64,000 bases of DNA. Source: Prauserella flavalba (GTDB lineage: Bacteria; Actinomycetota; Actinomycetes; Mycobacteriales; Pseudonocardiaceae). This document shows positions 20,299 through 30,145 of this stretch, one piece after another. A program made the translations under genes and the position numbers. The stretch spans positions 374,501-438,500 of the forward strand of contig NZ_MASU01000009.1 of assembly GCF_003202235.1 (NCBI RefSeq), in the 5' to 3' direction. The first letter of the stretch is position 1, and each line of letters opens with the position of its first letter. The notes beneath the pieces were generated by a model, which was not told where the DNA came from, searched no databases, and saw only the letters and a list, made by a program, of their open reading frames with translations.

Positions 20299-23200
20299 GA
20301 GCCGCCTCCATGATCGCCTCGTCCACGTCCCGGCCCGCGGCGCGCGCGGCCTTGGTGGCCTCCAGAACTCGTTTGTAGTCGCGCGGCATCACCTTGGTGA
20401 ACGACGCCGAGCGGCGCGGCCAGTCGCCCAGCAGCGACGCCGCCACCGCCGAGCGCGTCAGCTCGTGGTGCCTCGTGACGATCCGTTTGAGCCACGCCAG
20501 CTCGTCGGCCTCGGGCGTCAGCAGCTCCACCATGCCGACGTTCACCTGCCGCTCGTCGAGGTCGAGCACGTAGGCGAGCCCGCCCGACATTCCGGCCGCG
20601 AGGTTGCGGCCCGTGCGGCCGAGCACCACGGCACGGCCGCCGGTCATGTACTCGAACGCGTGGTCGCCGACGCCCTCGGCGACGATCAGGGCGCCCGAGT
20701 TGCGGACGCCGAAGCGCTCACCCACCTGCCCTCGGATGAACAGCTCACCGCTCGTCGCGCCGTAGGCGATCGTGTTGCCCGCGATGACCTGGCCCTCCGC
20801 CGCGAACGGCGACTCCGGATGCGGGCGGACGATCACCCGCCCGCCGGAGAGGCCCTTGCCGACGTAGTCGTTGGCGTCGCCCACCATGTCGAGCGTGACG
20901 CCCGGCGGCAGGAACGCGCCCAGCGACTGACCCGCCGAACCGGTCAGCAGCACGTGGATCGTGTCGTCCGGCAGCCCCGCGCTGCCGTAGCGGCGCGTGA
21001 TCTCCGAGCCGAGCAGCGTGCCCACCGTGCGATTGACGTTGCGCACCGGGAGCTCCAGGCGCACGGGGTGCGCGTCCTCCAGCGACGCCTCGGCGAGCTG
21101 GATCAGCGTGCGGTCCAGCGCGTGCTCCAGCCCGTGGTCCTGCTCGCGCACCTTGCGCCTCGAACCGCCGTACGGGGACTCCGTGGGCACCGTGAACACC
21201 GGCGTGAGGTCGAGCCCCCGCGCCTTCCAGTGGTCCACGGCCTCGTCGACGTCGAGCACGTCCGCACGGCCGATCGCCTCGTCGAGTGTGCGGAAGCCCA
21301 GCTCCGCCAGCAGTTCCCGCACCTCCTGCGCCACGAAGTGGAAGTAGTTCACCACGTGCTCGGCCTGGCCGGTGTAGCGCTTGCGCAGGTCCGGGTTCTG
21401 CGTGGCGACACCCACGGGGCACGTGTCGAGGTGGCAGACGCGCATCATGACGCAGCCCGCGACCACGAGCGGGGCGGTGGCGAAGCCGTACTCCTCGGCG
21501 CCGAGCAGCGCGGCGACCACCACGTCGCGGCCGGTCTTCATCGCGCCGTCCACCTGCACGGTGATGCGGTCCCGCAGCCCGTTGAGCAGCAGCGTCTGCT
21601 GCGTCTCGGCCAGCCCGATCTCCCACGGAGTGCCCGCGTGCTTGAGCGAGTTCATCGGCGAGGCACCGGTGCCGCCGTCGTGCCCGGAGATCAGCACCAC
21701 GTCCGCGTGGGCCTTCGAGACACCGGCGGCGACCGTGCCGACACCGAGCGAGCTGACCAGCTTCACGTGGATGCGGGCCCGCTCGTTGGCGTTCTTCAGG
21801 TCGTGGATCAGCTGCGCCAGGTCCTCGATCGAGTAGATGTCGTGGTGCGGCGGCGGGGAGATCAGCCCCACGCCCGGCGTCGAGTGCCGGGTCCGCGCGA
21901 TCCACGGGTACACCTTGTTCGGCGGGAGCTGGCCGCCCTCACCGGGCTTGGCGCCCTGCGCCATCTTGATCTGGATGTCGTCGGCGTTGACGAGGTACTC
22001 GCTCGTCACCCCGAACCGTCCACTCGCGACCTGCTTGATCGCGCTGCGGCGCTCGGGGTCGTAGAGCCGCTCCGGGTCCTCACCGCCCTCACCGGTGTTG
22101 GACCGGCCGCCGATGCGGTTCATCGCGATCGCCAGCGTCTGGTGCGCCTCGGCCGAGATGGAGCCGTAGGACATGGCACCGGTGTTGAACCGCTTGCAGA
22201 TCGACTCCACCGACTCGACCTCGTCGATGGGCACCGGCTGCCGGTTCTCGTCGCGGAACGCGAACATCCCGCGCAGCGCACCGCCCTCGCGGTTGAGCCG
22301 GTTCACCTCGTCCGCGTAGGCGCGGTACGCCTCGGTCCTGCGGGTCTTGCTCGCGTGCTGGAGCAGGAACACGGTCTCGGGCGTGAACAGGTGCAGCTCG
22401 CCCTCGCGGCGGTAGGCGTACTCGCCGCCGGTCTCCAGGCCGCGGTGCACGCGCTCGGTCGGGTTGTCCGGGTAGGCGCGCCGGTGCCGCATGGCGACCT
22501 CCTCCGCGAGCACGTCGAGCCCGACGCCGCCCAGCTTGGAGACCGTGCCGGTGAAGTACTCGTCGAGCACCTCCTGCGACAGGCCAAGCGACTCGAAGAC
22601 CTGCGCGGCCGTGTAGGCGCCGACCGTCGAGATGCCCATCTTCGACATGATCTTGAGGACGCCCTTGGCGAGGGCCTGCACGTAGTTGCGGACGGCCTTC
22701 GCCGGCTCGATGCCGGTGATGGCGCCCTGCGCGATCATGTCCTCGATCGTCTCGAACGCGAGGTAGGGGTTCACCGCCGCGGCGCCGTAGCCCAGCAGCA
22801 GCGCGACGTGGTGCACCTCGCGGGCGTCGCCCGTCTCCACGACGAGCGCGACACGCAGCCGCTCCTTGGTGCGCACCAGGTGGTGGTGCACCGCGGAGAC
22901 CAGCAGCAGCGACGGGATCGGCGCCATGCGGTGGTCGGCGTCGCGGTCGGAGAGCACGAGGGTGCGCGCACCGGCGGCGATCGCCTCCGACGCCTCGCGG
23001 CGCACGCGCTCGATCGCCTCGGCGAGCGCGGCGCCCCCGCCGTCCACTTCGTACAGTCCGGAGAGGACGGTACAGGCGAAGCCGGGCAGGTCCCCGTCGT
23101 CGTTGACGTGGATGAGCTTGGCGAGCTCGTCGTTGTCGATCACCGGGCACGTCAGCTGGATGTGCCTGCACGACGCGGGTCCCGGCTCCAGCAGGTTCTG

Positions 23201-24862
23201 CTCGGGCCCCATGATCCGGCTCATCGAGGTGACCAGCTCCTCGCGGATCGCGTCCAGCGGCGGGTTGGTCACCTGCGCGAAGCCCTGCTTGAAGTACTCG
23301 TACAGCGAGCGGGACCGCTGCGACAGCACCGCGGGCGGGGTGTCGGTGCCCATCGAGCCCACCGGCTCGGCACCGTTCGCGGCCATCGGGCCGAGCAGGA
23401 TCTTCAGCTCCTCCTCGGTGTAGCCGAACGCGAGCTGGCGACGCAGCACCGAGGCGTGGGTCTGGGTGATGTGGTCGCGGTCGGGCAGCTCCGACAGCGT
23501 CAGCAGCCCCGCGTGCAGCCACTCCTCGTAGGGCGCCTCCGCGGCGAGCCCGGCCTTGATCTCGTCGTCGTTGACGATCCGGCCGGCCACGGTGTCCACG
23601 AGGAACATGCGGCCCGGCTTGAGCCTGCCCTTGGCGATCACGTCACCGGGCGGGACGTCGAGCACCCCGGCCTCGCTGGCCAGCACCACGCGGTCGTCGG
23701 CGGTCTGCCACCACCGCGCGGGCCGTAGGCCGTTGCGGTCGAGCACCGCGCCGACGAGCGTGCCGTCGGTGAACGTCACGCACGCCGGGCCGTCCCACGG
23801 CTCCATCAGGCTCGCGTGGAACTGGTAGAACGCGCGGCGCTGCTCGTCCATCGTGGTGTGGTTCTCCCACGCCTCCGGGATCATCATCAGCACCGCGTGC
23901 GGCAGGCTGCGCCCGCCGAGGTGCAGCAGCTCCAGCACCTCGTCGAACGACGCCGAGTCCGACGCCTCCGGCGAGCACACCGGGAACAGCCGCGTCAGGT
24001 CACCGGGCAGCAGGTCCGACTCCAGCAGCGCCTCGCGGGCGCGCATGCGGTTGCGGTTGCCGCGGATCGTGTTGATCTCGCCGTTGTGGGCCACGAACCG
24101 GAACGGGTGGGCCAGCGGCCACGAAGGGAACGTGTTGGTGGAAAACCGGCTGTGGACGAGCGCGATGGCGCTCACCAGCCGCTCGTCGCGCAGGTCGGGG
24201 AAGAAGGCGGGCAGCTGCCCGGGCGTGAGCATCCCCTTGTAGACCATCGTCCGCGCGGACAGCGACGGGAAGTACACCCCGCAACCGGACGACTCGCTCT
24301 CGTGCTCGGCCCGCTTGCGCAGGCAGAACGCGAGCCGGTCGAGCTCGATGCCGCTGGGCAGCTCGCCGTCGGCGTCGGCCTTGCCCGTGACGAACAGCAT
24401 CGCGAAGTGCGGCATCACCGAGCGGGCCGTGGGCCCGATGTCGGCGCCGTCGGCGTCGGTCGGCACGTCCCGCCAGCCGAGCACGGTGAGGCCTTCCTCG
24501 TCGGCGATCCGCTCGACGAGCTCGACGGCCTTGCGGCGCTGCTCGGCATCGGTGGGCAGGAAGGCGATGCCGGCCGCGTAGTGGTGGTTGCCGAACGCGT
24601 CGGGTCTCGGCAGGTCGAACTCCCCCTCCGCCCGCAGCAGGGCGTCGGGCAGCTGCACCAGGATTCCCGCACCGTCGCCACTCGTGGGCTCGGCGCCGGC
24701 GGCGCCACGGTGGTCCAGGTTCGTGAGTGCGTTGAGACCGTCGGTGACGATGCTGTGGGAGCGGACACCACGGACGTGCGCGACCATGGCTACACCGCAG
24801 GAATCCTGTTCCGTCGCAGGGTCGTAGAGACCCTGTGGAGACGGAATCGCGGAGAAGATCAA
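20291..24862 (-). CDS. gltB: Glutamate synthase large (alpha) subunit
   Basis: The ~1523-residue subunit makes two glutamates from glutamine and 2-oxoglutarate. The N-terminal amidotransferase cysteine follows a short propeptide ([13 protein letters not shown]). The FMN synthase domain includes [15 protein letters not shown] and [12 protein letters not shown], and [20 protein letters not shown] holds the [3Fe-4S] cysteines; the C-terminal glycine-rich GXXGXXXG domain follows. I chose TTG 24862 ([18 protein letters not shown]) because GGAGG stands six bases upstream and homologues start there; an earlier in-frame TTG at 24916 lacks support. Confidence 0.95.
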   Translation of the reverse strand: MIFSAIPSPQGLYDPATEQDSCGVAMVAHVRGVRSHSIVTDGLNALTNLDHRGAAGAEPTSGDGAGILVQLPDALLRAEGEFDLPRPDAFGNHHYAAGIAFLPTDAEQRRKAVELVERIADEEGLTVLGWRDVPTDADGADIGPTARSVMPHFAMLFVTGKADADGELPSGIELDRLAFCLRKRAEHESESSGCGVYFPSLSARTMVYKGMLTPGQLPAFFPDLRDERLVSAIALVHSRFSTNTFPSWPLAHPFRFVAHNGEINTIRGNRNRMRAREALLESDLLPGDLTRLFPVCSPEASDSASFDEVLELLHLGGRSLPHAVLMMIPEAWENHTTMDEQRRAFYQFHASLMEPWDGPACVTFTDGTLVGAVLDRNGLRPARWWQTADDRVVLASEAGVLDVPPGDVIAKGRLKPGRMFLVDTVAGRIVNDDEIKAGLAAEAPYEEWLHAGLLTLSELPDRDHITQTHASVLRRQLAFGYTEEELKILLGPMAANGAEPVGSMGTDTPPAVLSQRSRSLYEYFKQGFAQVTNPPLDAIREELVTSMSRIMGPEQNLLEPGPASCRHIQLTCPVIDNDELAKLIHVNDDGDLPGFACTVLSGLYEVDGGGAALAEAIERVRREASEAIAAGARTLVLSDRDADHRMAPIPSLLLVSAVHHHLVRTKERLRVALVVETGDAREVHHVALLLGYGAAAVNPYLAFETIEDMIAQGAITGIEPAKAVRNYVQALAKGVLKIMSKMGISTVGAYTAAQVFESLGLSQEVLDEYFTGTVSKLGGVGLDVLAEEVAMRHRRAYPDNPTERVHRGLETGGEYAYRREGELHLFTPETVFLLQHASKTRRTEAYRAYADEVNRLNREGGALRGMFAFRDENRQPVPIDEVESVESICKRFNTGAMSYGSISAEAHQTLAIAMNRIGGRSNTGEGGEDPERLYDPERRSAIKQVASGRFGVTSEYLVNADDIQIKMAQGAKPGEGGQLPPNKVYPWIARTRHSTPGVGLISPPPHHDIYSIEDLAQLIHDLKNANERARIHVKLVSSLGVGTVAAGVSKAHADVVLISGHDGGTGASPMNSLKHAGTPWEIGLAETQQTLLLNGLRDRITVQVDGAMKTGRDVVVAALLGAEEYGFATAPLVVAGCVMMRVCHLDTCPVGVATQNPDLRKRYTGQAEHVVNYFHFVAQEVRELLAELGFRTLDEAIGRADVLDVDEAVDHWKARGLDLTPVFTVPTESPYGGSRRKVREQDHGLEHALDRTLIQLAEASLEDAHPVRLELPVRNVNRTVGTLLGSEITRRYGSAGLPDDTIHVLLTGSAGQSLGAFLPPGVTLDMVGDANDYVGKGLSGGRVIVRPHPESPFAAEGQVIAGNTIAYGATSGELFIRGQVGERFGVRNSGALIVAEGVGDHAFEYMTGGRAVVLGRTGRNLAAGMSGGLAYVLDLDERQVNVGMVELLTPEADELAWLKRIVTRHHELTRSAVAASLLGDWPRRSASFTKVMPRDYKRVLEATKAARAAGRDVDEAIMEAARG

Positions 24863-25104
24863 GGGGACCTCCTGCGTCGTCTTCGTGCTCGATAAGTGCT
24901 GGGCACGGGACGACAATGGCCCGCTTATTAGCGCGACCTTAACATCTGGGAAACGTCAGGGCACCGGTTCGGAGTGGCCATTTCAGCTGTCGACTGTAAC
25001 GATCTGGCAGCTCTGAACGACGTCGTTTCTGATGGGCACTGAGCTCTTGGCTCGCCCACCGAGTCTACCCGACGTCCGGGTTCCCGGGACTCACCTCGGT
25101 TTCG
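24863..25104. promoter_or_regulatory. Divergent intergenic region between gltB and the B12 riboswitch
   Basis: No gene is visible in this part of the 475-bp divergent gap. It should contain the gltB promoter on the minus strand and the promoter for the riboswitch transcript on the plus strand. The segment 24910-25040 is richer in A+T than the genes around it. I could not assign particular -35/-10 boxes. Confidence 0.4.
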
Positions 25105-25242
25105 CCTGGTAGCGTCCTCCTTCGACGCGAGCGGCAGCGAAGTCCGGTGCGAATCCGGCGCTGTGCCGCAACTGTGATGCCCAGCCGTACCGGACCGAGC
25201 ACGGGCCGTGACGGCGGGGCCGAGTCAGGTCGCCTGCACTCG
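25105..25242 (+). ncRNA. Cobalamin riboswitch
   Basis: The segment has the class core AGTCCGGTGCGAATCCGG (25141-25158) followed by GCTGTGCCGCAACTGTGA (25160-25177), and the closing B12 box GAGTCAGGTCGCCTGC near 25222-25237, all in the expected order and spacing. It lies about 100 bp upstream of a substrate-binding protein of a B12-type ABC importer, so adenosylcobalamin binding most likely lowers expression of that operon. End points are approximate. Confidence 0.92.
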
Positions 25243-25337
25243 CGCCGACGCCATCCACCTCCGGTCCAGGGGTTGCGGCGTCCAGGACCGCTCGCCGGCC
25301 GGGCGCGGCCAGGGCCGGCCGAACAGTCGAGGTCCTC

Positions 25338-26294
25338 ATGTCCCGTGTCCCCCGCCAGCGGCGCAGGCCGTTCGCGCTGCTCGGTGTGCTCTCCGCGGTC
25401 TCGGTGCTCGCGCTCGCGGGCTGCGCAGACCGCGCGCCCGAGGAGCCCGCGCCGTCGTCGGCCGCCGGCGACTTCCCCGTGGAGGTGCGCCCGGAGGGCG
25501 CCCCCGCGGTGACGATCGATCAGCGCCCCGAGCGGATCGTCTCGCTGTCGCCGTCGACGACGGAGACCCTGTTCGCGGTGGGCGCCGGTGACCAGGTGGT
25601 GGCCGTCGACTCGGCCTCGACCTACCCGGAGGAGGCGCCGAAGACGTCGCTGTCGGGCATCAACGCCGACCCGGTGGCGATCGCGGGCCACAACCCCGAC
25701 CTCGTCATCGTCGAGTCGGACCTCGACGGCAAGCTCGCCGAGACGCTCAGCAAGACCGGCACCAAGACCCTCGTGCTCCCCGCCCCGGCCACGCTCGACG
25801 CCGCGTACGAGCAGTTCGAGCTCGTCGGCAAGGCCACCGGCCACGCCGCCGAGGGCGCCGACCTCGCCCGGCGCACCAGGGAGGACATCGGCAAGCTCGT
25901 CGCCGACGCCCCGAAGCCGGAGGAGCCGCTGCGCTACTACCACGAGCTGGACCCGACGTTCTACAGCGTGACCTCGGCGACGTTCATCGGCCAGGTCTAC
26001 GGCCTGTTCGGGCTCACCAACATCGCCGACCAGGGCGATCCCCACGCGCTCGGCGGCTACCCGCAGCTGTCCGCGGAGACCATCCTGCGGGAGGACCCGG
26101 ACCTGATCTTCCTCGCGGACACCAAGTGCTGCGGGCAGAACGCGGACACCGTCGCGGCCCGGCCCGGCTGGGACACGCTCTCGGCCGTCAAACGGGACCG
26201 CGTCGTCGCGCTGAACGACGACATCGCGTCCCGGTGGAGCCCGCGCCTGGTGGAGCTCGTGCGCGCCGTCGCCGACGCCGTCTCCGGCACGTAG
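25338..26294 (+). CDS. ABC transporter substrate-binding lipoprotein (B12/siderophore type)
   Basis: The 318-residue protein starts [20 protein letters not shown] and has a lipobox LALAGC (Cys near residue 31), so it is exported and anchored to the membrane. The class III binding-protein opening PERIVSLSPSTTETLFAVGAG is typical of BtuF/FecB-like proteins. Its riboswitch, and the permease and ATPase that follow directly, make cobalamin or a precursor the likely ligand (BtuF role). A GAGG sits seven bases before the ATG. Confidence 0.9.
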   Translation: MSRVPRQRRRPFALLGVLSAVSVLALAGCADRAPEEPAPSSAAGDFPVEVRPEGAPAVTIDQRPERIVSLSPSTTETLFAVGAGDQVVAVDSASTYPEEAPKTSLSGINADPVAIAGHNPDLVIVESDLDGKLAETLSKTGTKTLVLPAPATLDAAYEQFELVGKATGHAAEGADLARRTREDIGKLVADAPKPEEPLRYYHELDPTFYSVTSATFIGQVYGLFGLTNIADQGDPHALGGYPQLSAETILREDPDLIFLADTKCCGQNADTVAARPGWDTLSAVKRDRVVALNDDIASRWSPRLVELVRAVADAVSGT

Positions 26295-26300
26295 GTCCTG

Positions 26301-27347
26301 ATGCTCCGCACCCGCTCCCGCCCGCCGACGACCCGCCTGCGCCCGCGCACGGTGGTGCTCGCGCTGCTCGTGCTGCTGGCCGCGATGGTGTTCGCGCTCG
26401 TGGCCGGGTCGGGCGCGCTGGGCTGGCAGCGGGTGCTCGGCGAGCTCGTCGCCCAGGTGACGGGCGGCACCTCGCCGCTGTCGGAGCGTGAGGCGGCGAT
26501 CGTGTGGGAGCTGCGGGCGCCGCGCGTGCTGCTCGCCGGTCTCGTCGGCGCCGCGCTCGCCAGCGCGGGAGCGGCGTTCCAGGGCGTGTTCCGCAACCCG
26601 CTCGCCGACCCGTACCTGCTCGGCGCCGCCGCGGGCGCGGGCATGGCCGCGACGATCGTGGTGGTGTTCGTCCCGGCGGTGACGGGCTGGCTGATCGGCC
26701 CGCTGCCGCTCGCCGCGTTCGCGGGCGCGCTCGGCGGGGTGGGGCTGAGCTGGCTGCTCGGCCGCTCGGCGGGCGGCTCCGGGACGGCGACGCTGTTGCT
26801 GGCGGGCGTGGCGGTCACGGCGTTCCTCACGGCGATCCAGACGTTCGTGCAGCAGCTCAACACCGACACCATCAAGCAGGTCTACACGTGGACGCTCGGC
26901 GGGCTGAACGTGACGGGCTGGCGGGACCTGTGGCTCGCGCTGCCCTACGTCGCGGTGGCCGCCGTGGTGCTGTGCGGCTGTGCGCGGCTGCTCGACGTGC
27001 TGACGCTCGGCGACGCCGAGGCCGCCTCGCTCGGCATCCGGCCGGGCCGGGTCCGGCTGGTGCTGCTCGCCGCCGCGTCCCTCGCGACGGCAGCGGCCGT
27101 CGCGGTGAGCGGGCTGATCGGCTTCGTCGGCATCGTCGTGCCGCACATCGTGCGCCTGCTCGCGGGCGCGAGCTATCGCGTGATCCTGCCGCTGTCGCTG
27201 ATCGGCGGCGCCGTGTTCCTGGTGCTGGCCGACTTCGTGGCCCGCACGGCGCTGCCGGGTGAGCTGCCCCTCGGGGTGGTGACGGCGTTCGCGGGCGCGC
27301 CGTTCTTCGCGGTGGTGCTGCGCACGAGCAGGGGGCGGACGCCGTGA
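26301..27347 (+). CDS. FecCD/BtuC-type ABC permease
   Basis: The 348-residue permease has about ten membrane helices and the FecCD signature stretches RAPRVLLAGLVGAALASAGA and GLIGFVGIVVPHIVRLLAG. It forms the membrane channel for the B12-type importer. It begins six bases after the binding-protein gene and overlaps the ATPase gene start by four bases (GTGA), so the three are one operon under the cobalamin riboswitch. Confidence 0.92.
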   Translation: MLRTRSRPPTTRLRPRTVVLALLVLLAAMVFALVAGSGALGWQRVLGELVAQVTGGTSPLSEREAAIVWELRAPRVLLAGLVGAALASAGAAFQGVFRNPLADPYLLGAAAGAGMAATIVVVFVPAVTGWLIGPLPLAAFAGALGGVGLSWLLGRSAGGSGTATLLLAGVAVTAFLTAIQTFVQQLNTDTIKQVYTWTLGGLNVTGWRDLWLALPYVAVAAVVLCGCARLLDVLTLGDAEAASLGIRPGRVRLVLLAAASLATAAAVAVSGLIGFVGIVVPHIVRLLAGASYRVILPLSLIGGAVFLVLADFVARTALPGELPLGVVTAFAGAPFFAVVLRTSRGRTP

Positions 27348-28114
27348 CGGAACTGCGGTTGCGGGGCGTGAGCGCGGGCTACGGCGCGACACCGGTGGTG
27401 CGCGGTGTGTCCGCGGAGGTGTCCAGCGGCGGGTGGTTCGCGATCGTGGGCCCCAACGGGGCGGGCAAGTCGACACTGCTGAAGGCCATCGCCGGGCTGG
27501 TGCCCTGTCAGGGCAGGGTGGAGCTGAACGGAAAGGCCCCGTCCCGCAAGGAGAAGGCCCGCGTGCTCGGGTACGCGCCGCAGAACCCGGTGCTGCCGGA
27601 CGGGCTCACCGTCACCGACTACGTCCTCTTGGGACGGACGCCACACCTCGGCCTGCTGGCACGGGAGAGCGCCGCCGATGTGTCCATTGTGGAGGAAACG
27701 CTGGAACGGCTCGACCTGACCGCGCTGGCGGGCCGGAAGCTGCGCACGCTCTCGGGCGGCGAGCAGCAGCGCACGGTGCTGGCCAGGGTGCTCGCGCAGC
27801 GGACGTCGTTGCTGCTGCTGGACGAACCGACCACGGGCCTGGACGTCGGGCACGCGCAGGCCCTGCTCGAACGGCTCGACCTGCTGCGCCGCGAGGACGG
27901 CACGACAGTGGTCTCGACCCTGCACGACCTCACCTTCGCCGCCCAGTACGCCGATGAGCTCCTGCTGCTCGACGGCGGCGAGGTGGCCGCGTCGGGGAAG
28001 CCGGCGGAAGTGCTGACCCCGCAACGGCTCCGCGACCACTACGCCGCCGAGACCGAGGTCCTGCACACCGCGGACGGCCACCCGGTGGTGGCGCCGGTCC
28101 GCCGCCCCACATAA
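27344..28114 (+). CDS. ABC transporter ATPase (BtuD/FecE type)
   Basis: The 256-residue ATPase starts at GTG 27344. Walker A is GPNGAGKST, the signature is LSGGEQQR and Walker B is LLLLDEPTTGLD; the His switch lies in TLHDLTFAAQYAD. It energises uptake through the preceding permease. Its stop codon is only two bases before a 21-bp tandem repeat array. Confidence 0.92.
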   Translation: MTELRLRGVSAGYGATPVVRGVSAEVSSGGWFAIVGPNGAGKSTLLKAIAGLVPCQGRVELNGKAPSRKEKARVLGYAPQNPVLPDGLTVTDYVLLGRTPHLGLLARESAADVSIVEETLERLDLTALAGRKLRTLSGGEQQRTVLARVLAQRTSLLLLDEPTTGLDVGHAQALLERLDLLRREDGTTVVSTLHDLTFAAQYADELLLLDGGEVAASGKPAEVLTPQRLRDHYAAETEVLHTADGHPVVAPVRRPT

Positions 28115-28116
28115 CC

Positions 28117-28242
28117 CCGCGAGTCGTGCACTCAGAACCGCGAGTCGTGCACTCAGGACCGCGAGTCGTGCACTCCGGACCGCGAGTCGTGCACTCAGGA
28201 CCGCGAGTCGTGCGCTCCGGACCGCGAGTCGTGCGTTCCGGG
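28117..28242. repeat. Tandem array of six 21-bp units
   Basis: Six head-to-tail 21-bp units begin at 28117, 28138, 28159, 28180, 28201 and 28222. Each contains CCGCGAGTCGTGC, followed by ACTC, GCTC or GTTC and a variable end (AGAA, AGGA, CGGA or CGGG). The first four carry the palindromic hexamer GTGCAC; units five and six have GTGCGC and GTGCGT. The array fills the space between the ABC ATPase stop and the KstR-type operator. It has no spacers, so it is not CRISPR. Confidence 0.95.
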
Positions 28243-28264
28243 CGTAACCGCGCCCGCACCGAGG

Positions 28265-28278
28265 TAGAACGTGTTACA
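28265..28278. promoter_or_regulatory. KstR-type operator
   Basis: TAGAACGTGTTACA matches the KstR consensus TnnAACnnGTTnnA at every defined position. It ends eight bases before the GTG start of a dehydrogenase resembling the KstR-controlled steroid dehydrogenase Hsd4A. Placement over the start region fits repression by a TetR-family cholesterol regulator. No kstR gene is visible in the window. Confidence 0.65.
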
Positions 28279-28286
28279 GTTTCGGC

Positions 28287-29078
28287 GTGATCCTCGATCG
28301 TTTCCGGCTGACCGGCAAGGTCGCCGTCGTGACCGGCTCGGGGCGCGGGATCGGCGCGGCCACCGCCTTGGCACTCGCCGAGGCCGGCGCCGACGTGGTG
28401 CTCTCCGCCCGTACCAGGGAACAGCTCGACGAGGTCGCCGCGCGGATCGCCGACGCGGGCCGCAAGGCGCACGTGGTGCCGGCGGACCTCACCGGCCCCG
28501 CCGCCGCGGGCATGCTCGCCGACGCCGCCGTCGAGACGTTCGGCAGGCTGGACGTCGTGGTGAACAACGTCGGCGGCACCTTCCCCCGCCCGCTGGCCGA
28601 CACCTCCACGGAGTTCCTCGAGGAGGCGTTTCGCTTCAACGTCGGTACGGCGCACGCGCTCACCCGCGCGGCCGTGCCCGCGCTGCTCGAAGCGGGTGGC
28701 GGCGCGATCGTCAACGTCTCCTCGGTGATGGGCCGCGTCAGCGGCCGCGGCTTCCTCGCCTACGGCACCGCGAAGGGAGCGCTCGCGCAGTACACGCGGC
28801 TGGCCGCGGCGGATCTCGCGCCGAAGATCCGCGTCAACGCGGTCGCGGTGGGCTCGGTCGCCACCTCGGCACTCCAGGTGGTGGTGGACAACCCCGCACT
28901 GCGCGAACGCATGGAGGCCGCCACCCCCCTGCGCCGCATCGGCGACCCCGAGGACATCGCCGCCGCCATCCTCTACCTCACGTCGCCCGCGGGCTCGTAC
29001 GTCACCGGCAAGGTGCTGCAGGTCGACGGCGGACAGCAGGCACCCAACCTCGAACTCGGACTCCCGGACCTGACATGA
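28287..29078 (+). CDS. Short-chain dehydrogenase, Hsd4A-like (steroid type)
   Basis: The 263-residue SDR begins at GTG 28287 ([20 protein letters not shown]). NAD-binding TGSGRGIG, the NNVGG motif and the catalytic YGTAK pair are present. The opening and overall sequence resemble mycobacterial Rv3502c (hsd4A, 17-beta-hydroxysteroid/acyl-CoA dehydrogenase), based on recall rather than a search. The KstR-type operator directly upstream supports a role in steroid side-chain or ring breakdown. There is almost no leader, so translation may be nearly leaderless. It overlaps the next gene by ATGA. Confidence 0.85.
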   Translation: MILDRFRLTGKVAVVTGSGRGIGAATALALAEAGADVVLSARTREQLDEVAARIADAGRKAHVVPADLTGPAAAGMLADAAVETFGRLDVVVNNVGGTFPRPLADTSTEFLEEAFRFNVGTAHALTRAAVPALLEAGGGAIVNVSSVMGRVSGRGFLAYGTAKGALAQYTRLAAADLAPKIRVNAVAVGSVATSALQVVVDNPALRERMEAATPLRRIGDPEDIAAAILYLTSPAGSYVTGKVLQVDGGQQAPNLELGLPDLT

Positions 29079-30145
29079 CCCTTCGCGTGGTGCAGTGGAG
29101 CACCGGAAACGTCGGCCGCCACGCCATCGCCGGCATCGACGCCCGCCCCGACCTGGAGCTGGCGGGTGTGTGGGTCTCCGACCCCGCGAAGGCGGGCAGG
29201 GACGCCGGGGCGCTCGCCGGGCTCGGCCGCGACCTCGGGGTCACCGCGACGACCGACGCCGACGCGCTCCTGTCCCTGCGTCCCGACTGCGTGGTCTACA
29301 CGGCGATGGCCGACGACCGCATCACCGAGGCGCTCGACGACCTGTGCCGCATCCTGCGCGCCGGCGTCAACGTGGTCTCCAGCAGTCCCGTCTTCCTCCA
29401 GTACCCCGACGGCGTGGTGCCGAAAGAGCTGTCGGACCCCGTGCGCGAGGCGGCGGCCGAGGGCGGCGTGTCCCTGTGGGTCAACGGAATCGACCCCGGG
29501 TTCGCCAACGACTGGCTGCCGCTCGTGCTCACCGGCGTGTGCGAGCGCATCGACGAGGTCCGCTGCCTGGAGATCCTCGACTACTCGACCTACGACAACC
29601 GCAAGGTCCTCTTCGACATCATGGGCTTCGGCTCGCCGATCGACGAGAAACCCCTGCTGCTGCAACCGGGTGTGCTGACGCTCGCGTGGGGCAGCGTCGT
29701 GCGCCAGCTCGCGGCCGGGCTCGGCGTGGAGCTCGACGCCGTGGAGGAGCACCACGAGCGGCTCCCCGCGCCGGAGACGTTCCACATCCCGTCCGGCACG
29801 ATCGAACGCGGCACCGCCGCCGCGCTGCGGTTCGAGATCAGGGGCATGCTCGGCGGCAGGCCCGCCTGCGTGCTGGAGCACGTGACCCGGCTGCGGCCCG
29901 ACCTCGGCCCCGACTGGCCCCAGCCCTCCGGCCAGGGGTGCTACCGCGTCGAGGTGACCGGCGAGCCGGACTACACGCTGGACCTGCGCCTGCTCGGCAC
30001 CGACGGCGACCACAACACGGCGGGGCTCAAGGCGACCGCCATGCGGCTGGTGAACGCCGTGCCCGCCGTCGTGGCCGCCGGGCCCGGCCTACTGACCGGG
30101 CTCGACCTTCCGCTCGTCACCGGCAGGGGACTCCTCCGCCGCTGA
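29075..30145 (+). CDS. DapB-like NAD(P)-dependent dehydrogenase (amine dehydrogenase family)
   Basis: The 356-residue protein opens [20 protein letters not shown], a Rossmann motif of the dihydrodipicolinate-reductase-like group often labelled NAD(P)H-dependent amine dehydrogenase. It is common in mycolata-type actinobacteria in steroid or lipid loci; its substrate is unknown. ATG 29075 lies in the stop of the SDR gene, so it belongs to the same KstR-type operon. Its last 57 bases overlap the end of lgt on the other strand. Confidence 0.85.
   Translation: MTLRVVQWSTGNVGRHAIAGIDARPDLELAGVWVSDPAKAGRDAGALAGLGRDLGVTATTDADALLSLRPDCVVYTAMADDRITEALDDLCRILRAGVNVVSSSPVFLQYPDGVVPKELSDPVREAAAEGGVSLWVNGIDPGFANDWLPLVLTGVCERIDEVRCLEILDYSTYDNRKVLFDIMGFGSPIDEKPLLLQPGVLTLAWGSVVRQLAAGLGVELDAVEEHHERLPAPETFHIPSGTIERGTAAALRFEIRGMLGGRPACVLEHVTRLRPDLGPDWPQPSGQGCYRVEVTGEPDYTLDLRLLGTDGDHNTAGLKATAMRLVNAVPAVVAAGPGLLTGLDLPLVTGRGLLRR

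Noticed and set aside
20465-23728. Very long open frame antisense to gltB
   Set aside because: High GC leaves few stops in the antisense frame; the sequence is low-complexity Arg/Val/His-rich and gltB on the other strand is certain.
25065-27476. 800-residue frame antisense to the B12-type transporter genes
   Set aside because: Arg/His-rich shadow of three well-supported ABC genes and a riboswitch.
28117-28242. CRISPR array
   Set aside because: Units are contiguous with no spacers and there are no cas genes.
27930-28655. Minus-strand frame with repeated ECTTRGP units
   Set aside because: The 21-bp tandem array is a multiple of three and so reads as a protein repeat. The frame overlaps the SDR gene and has no start signals.
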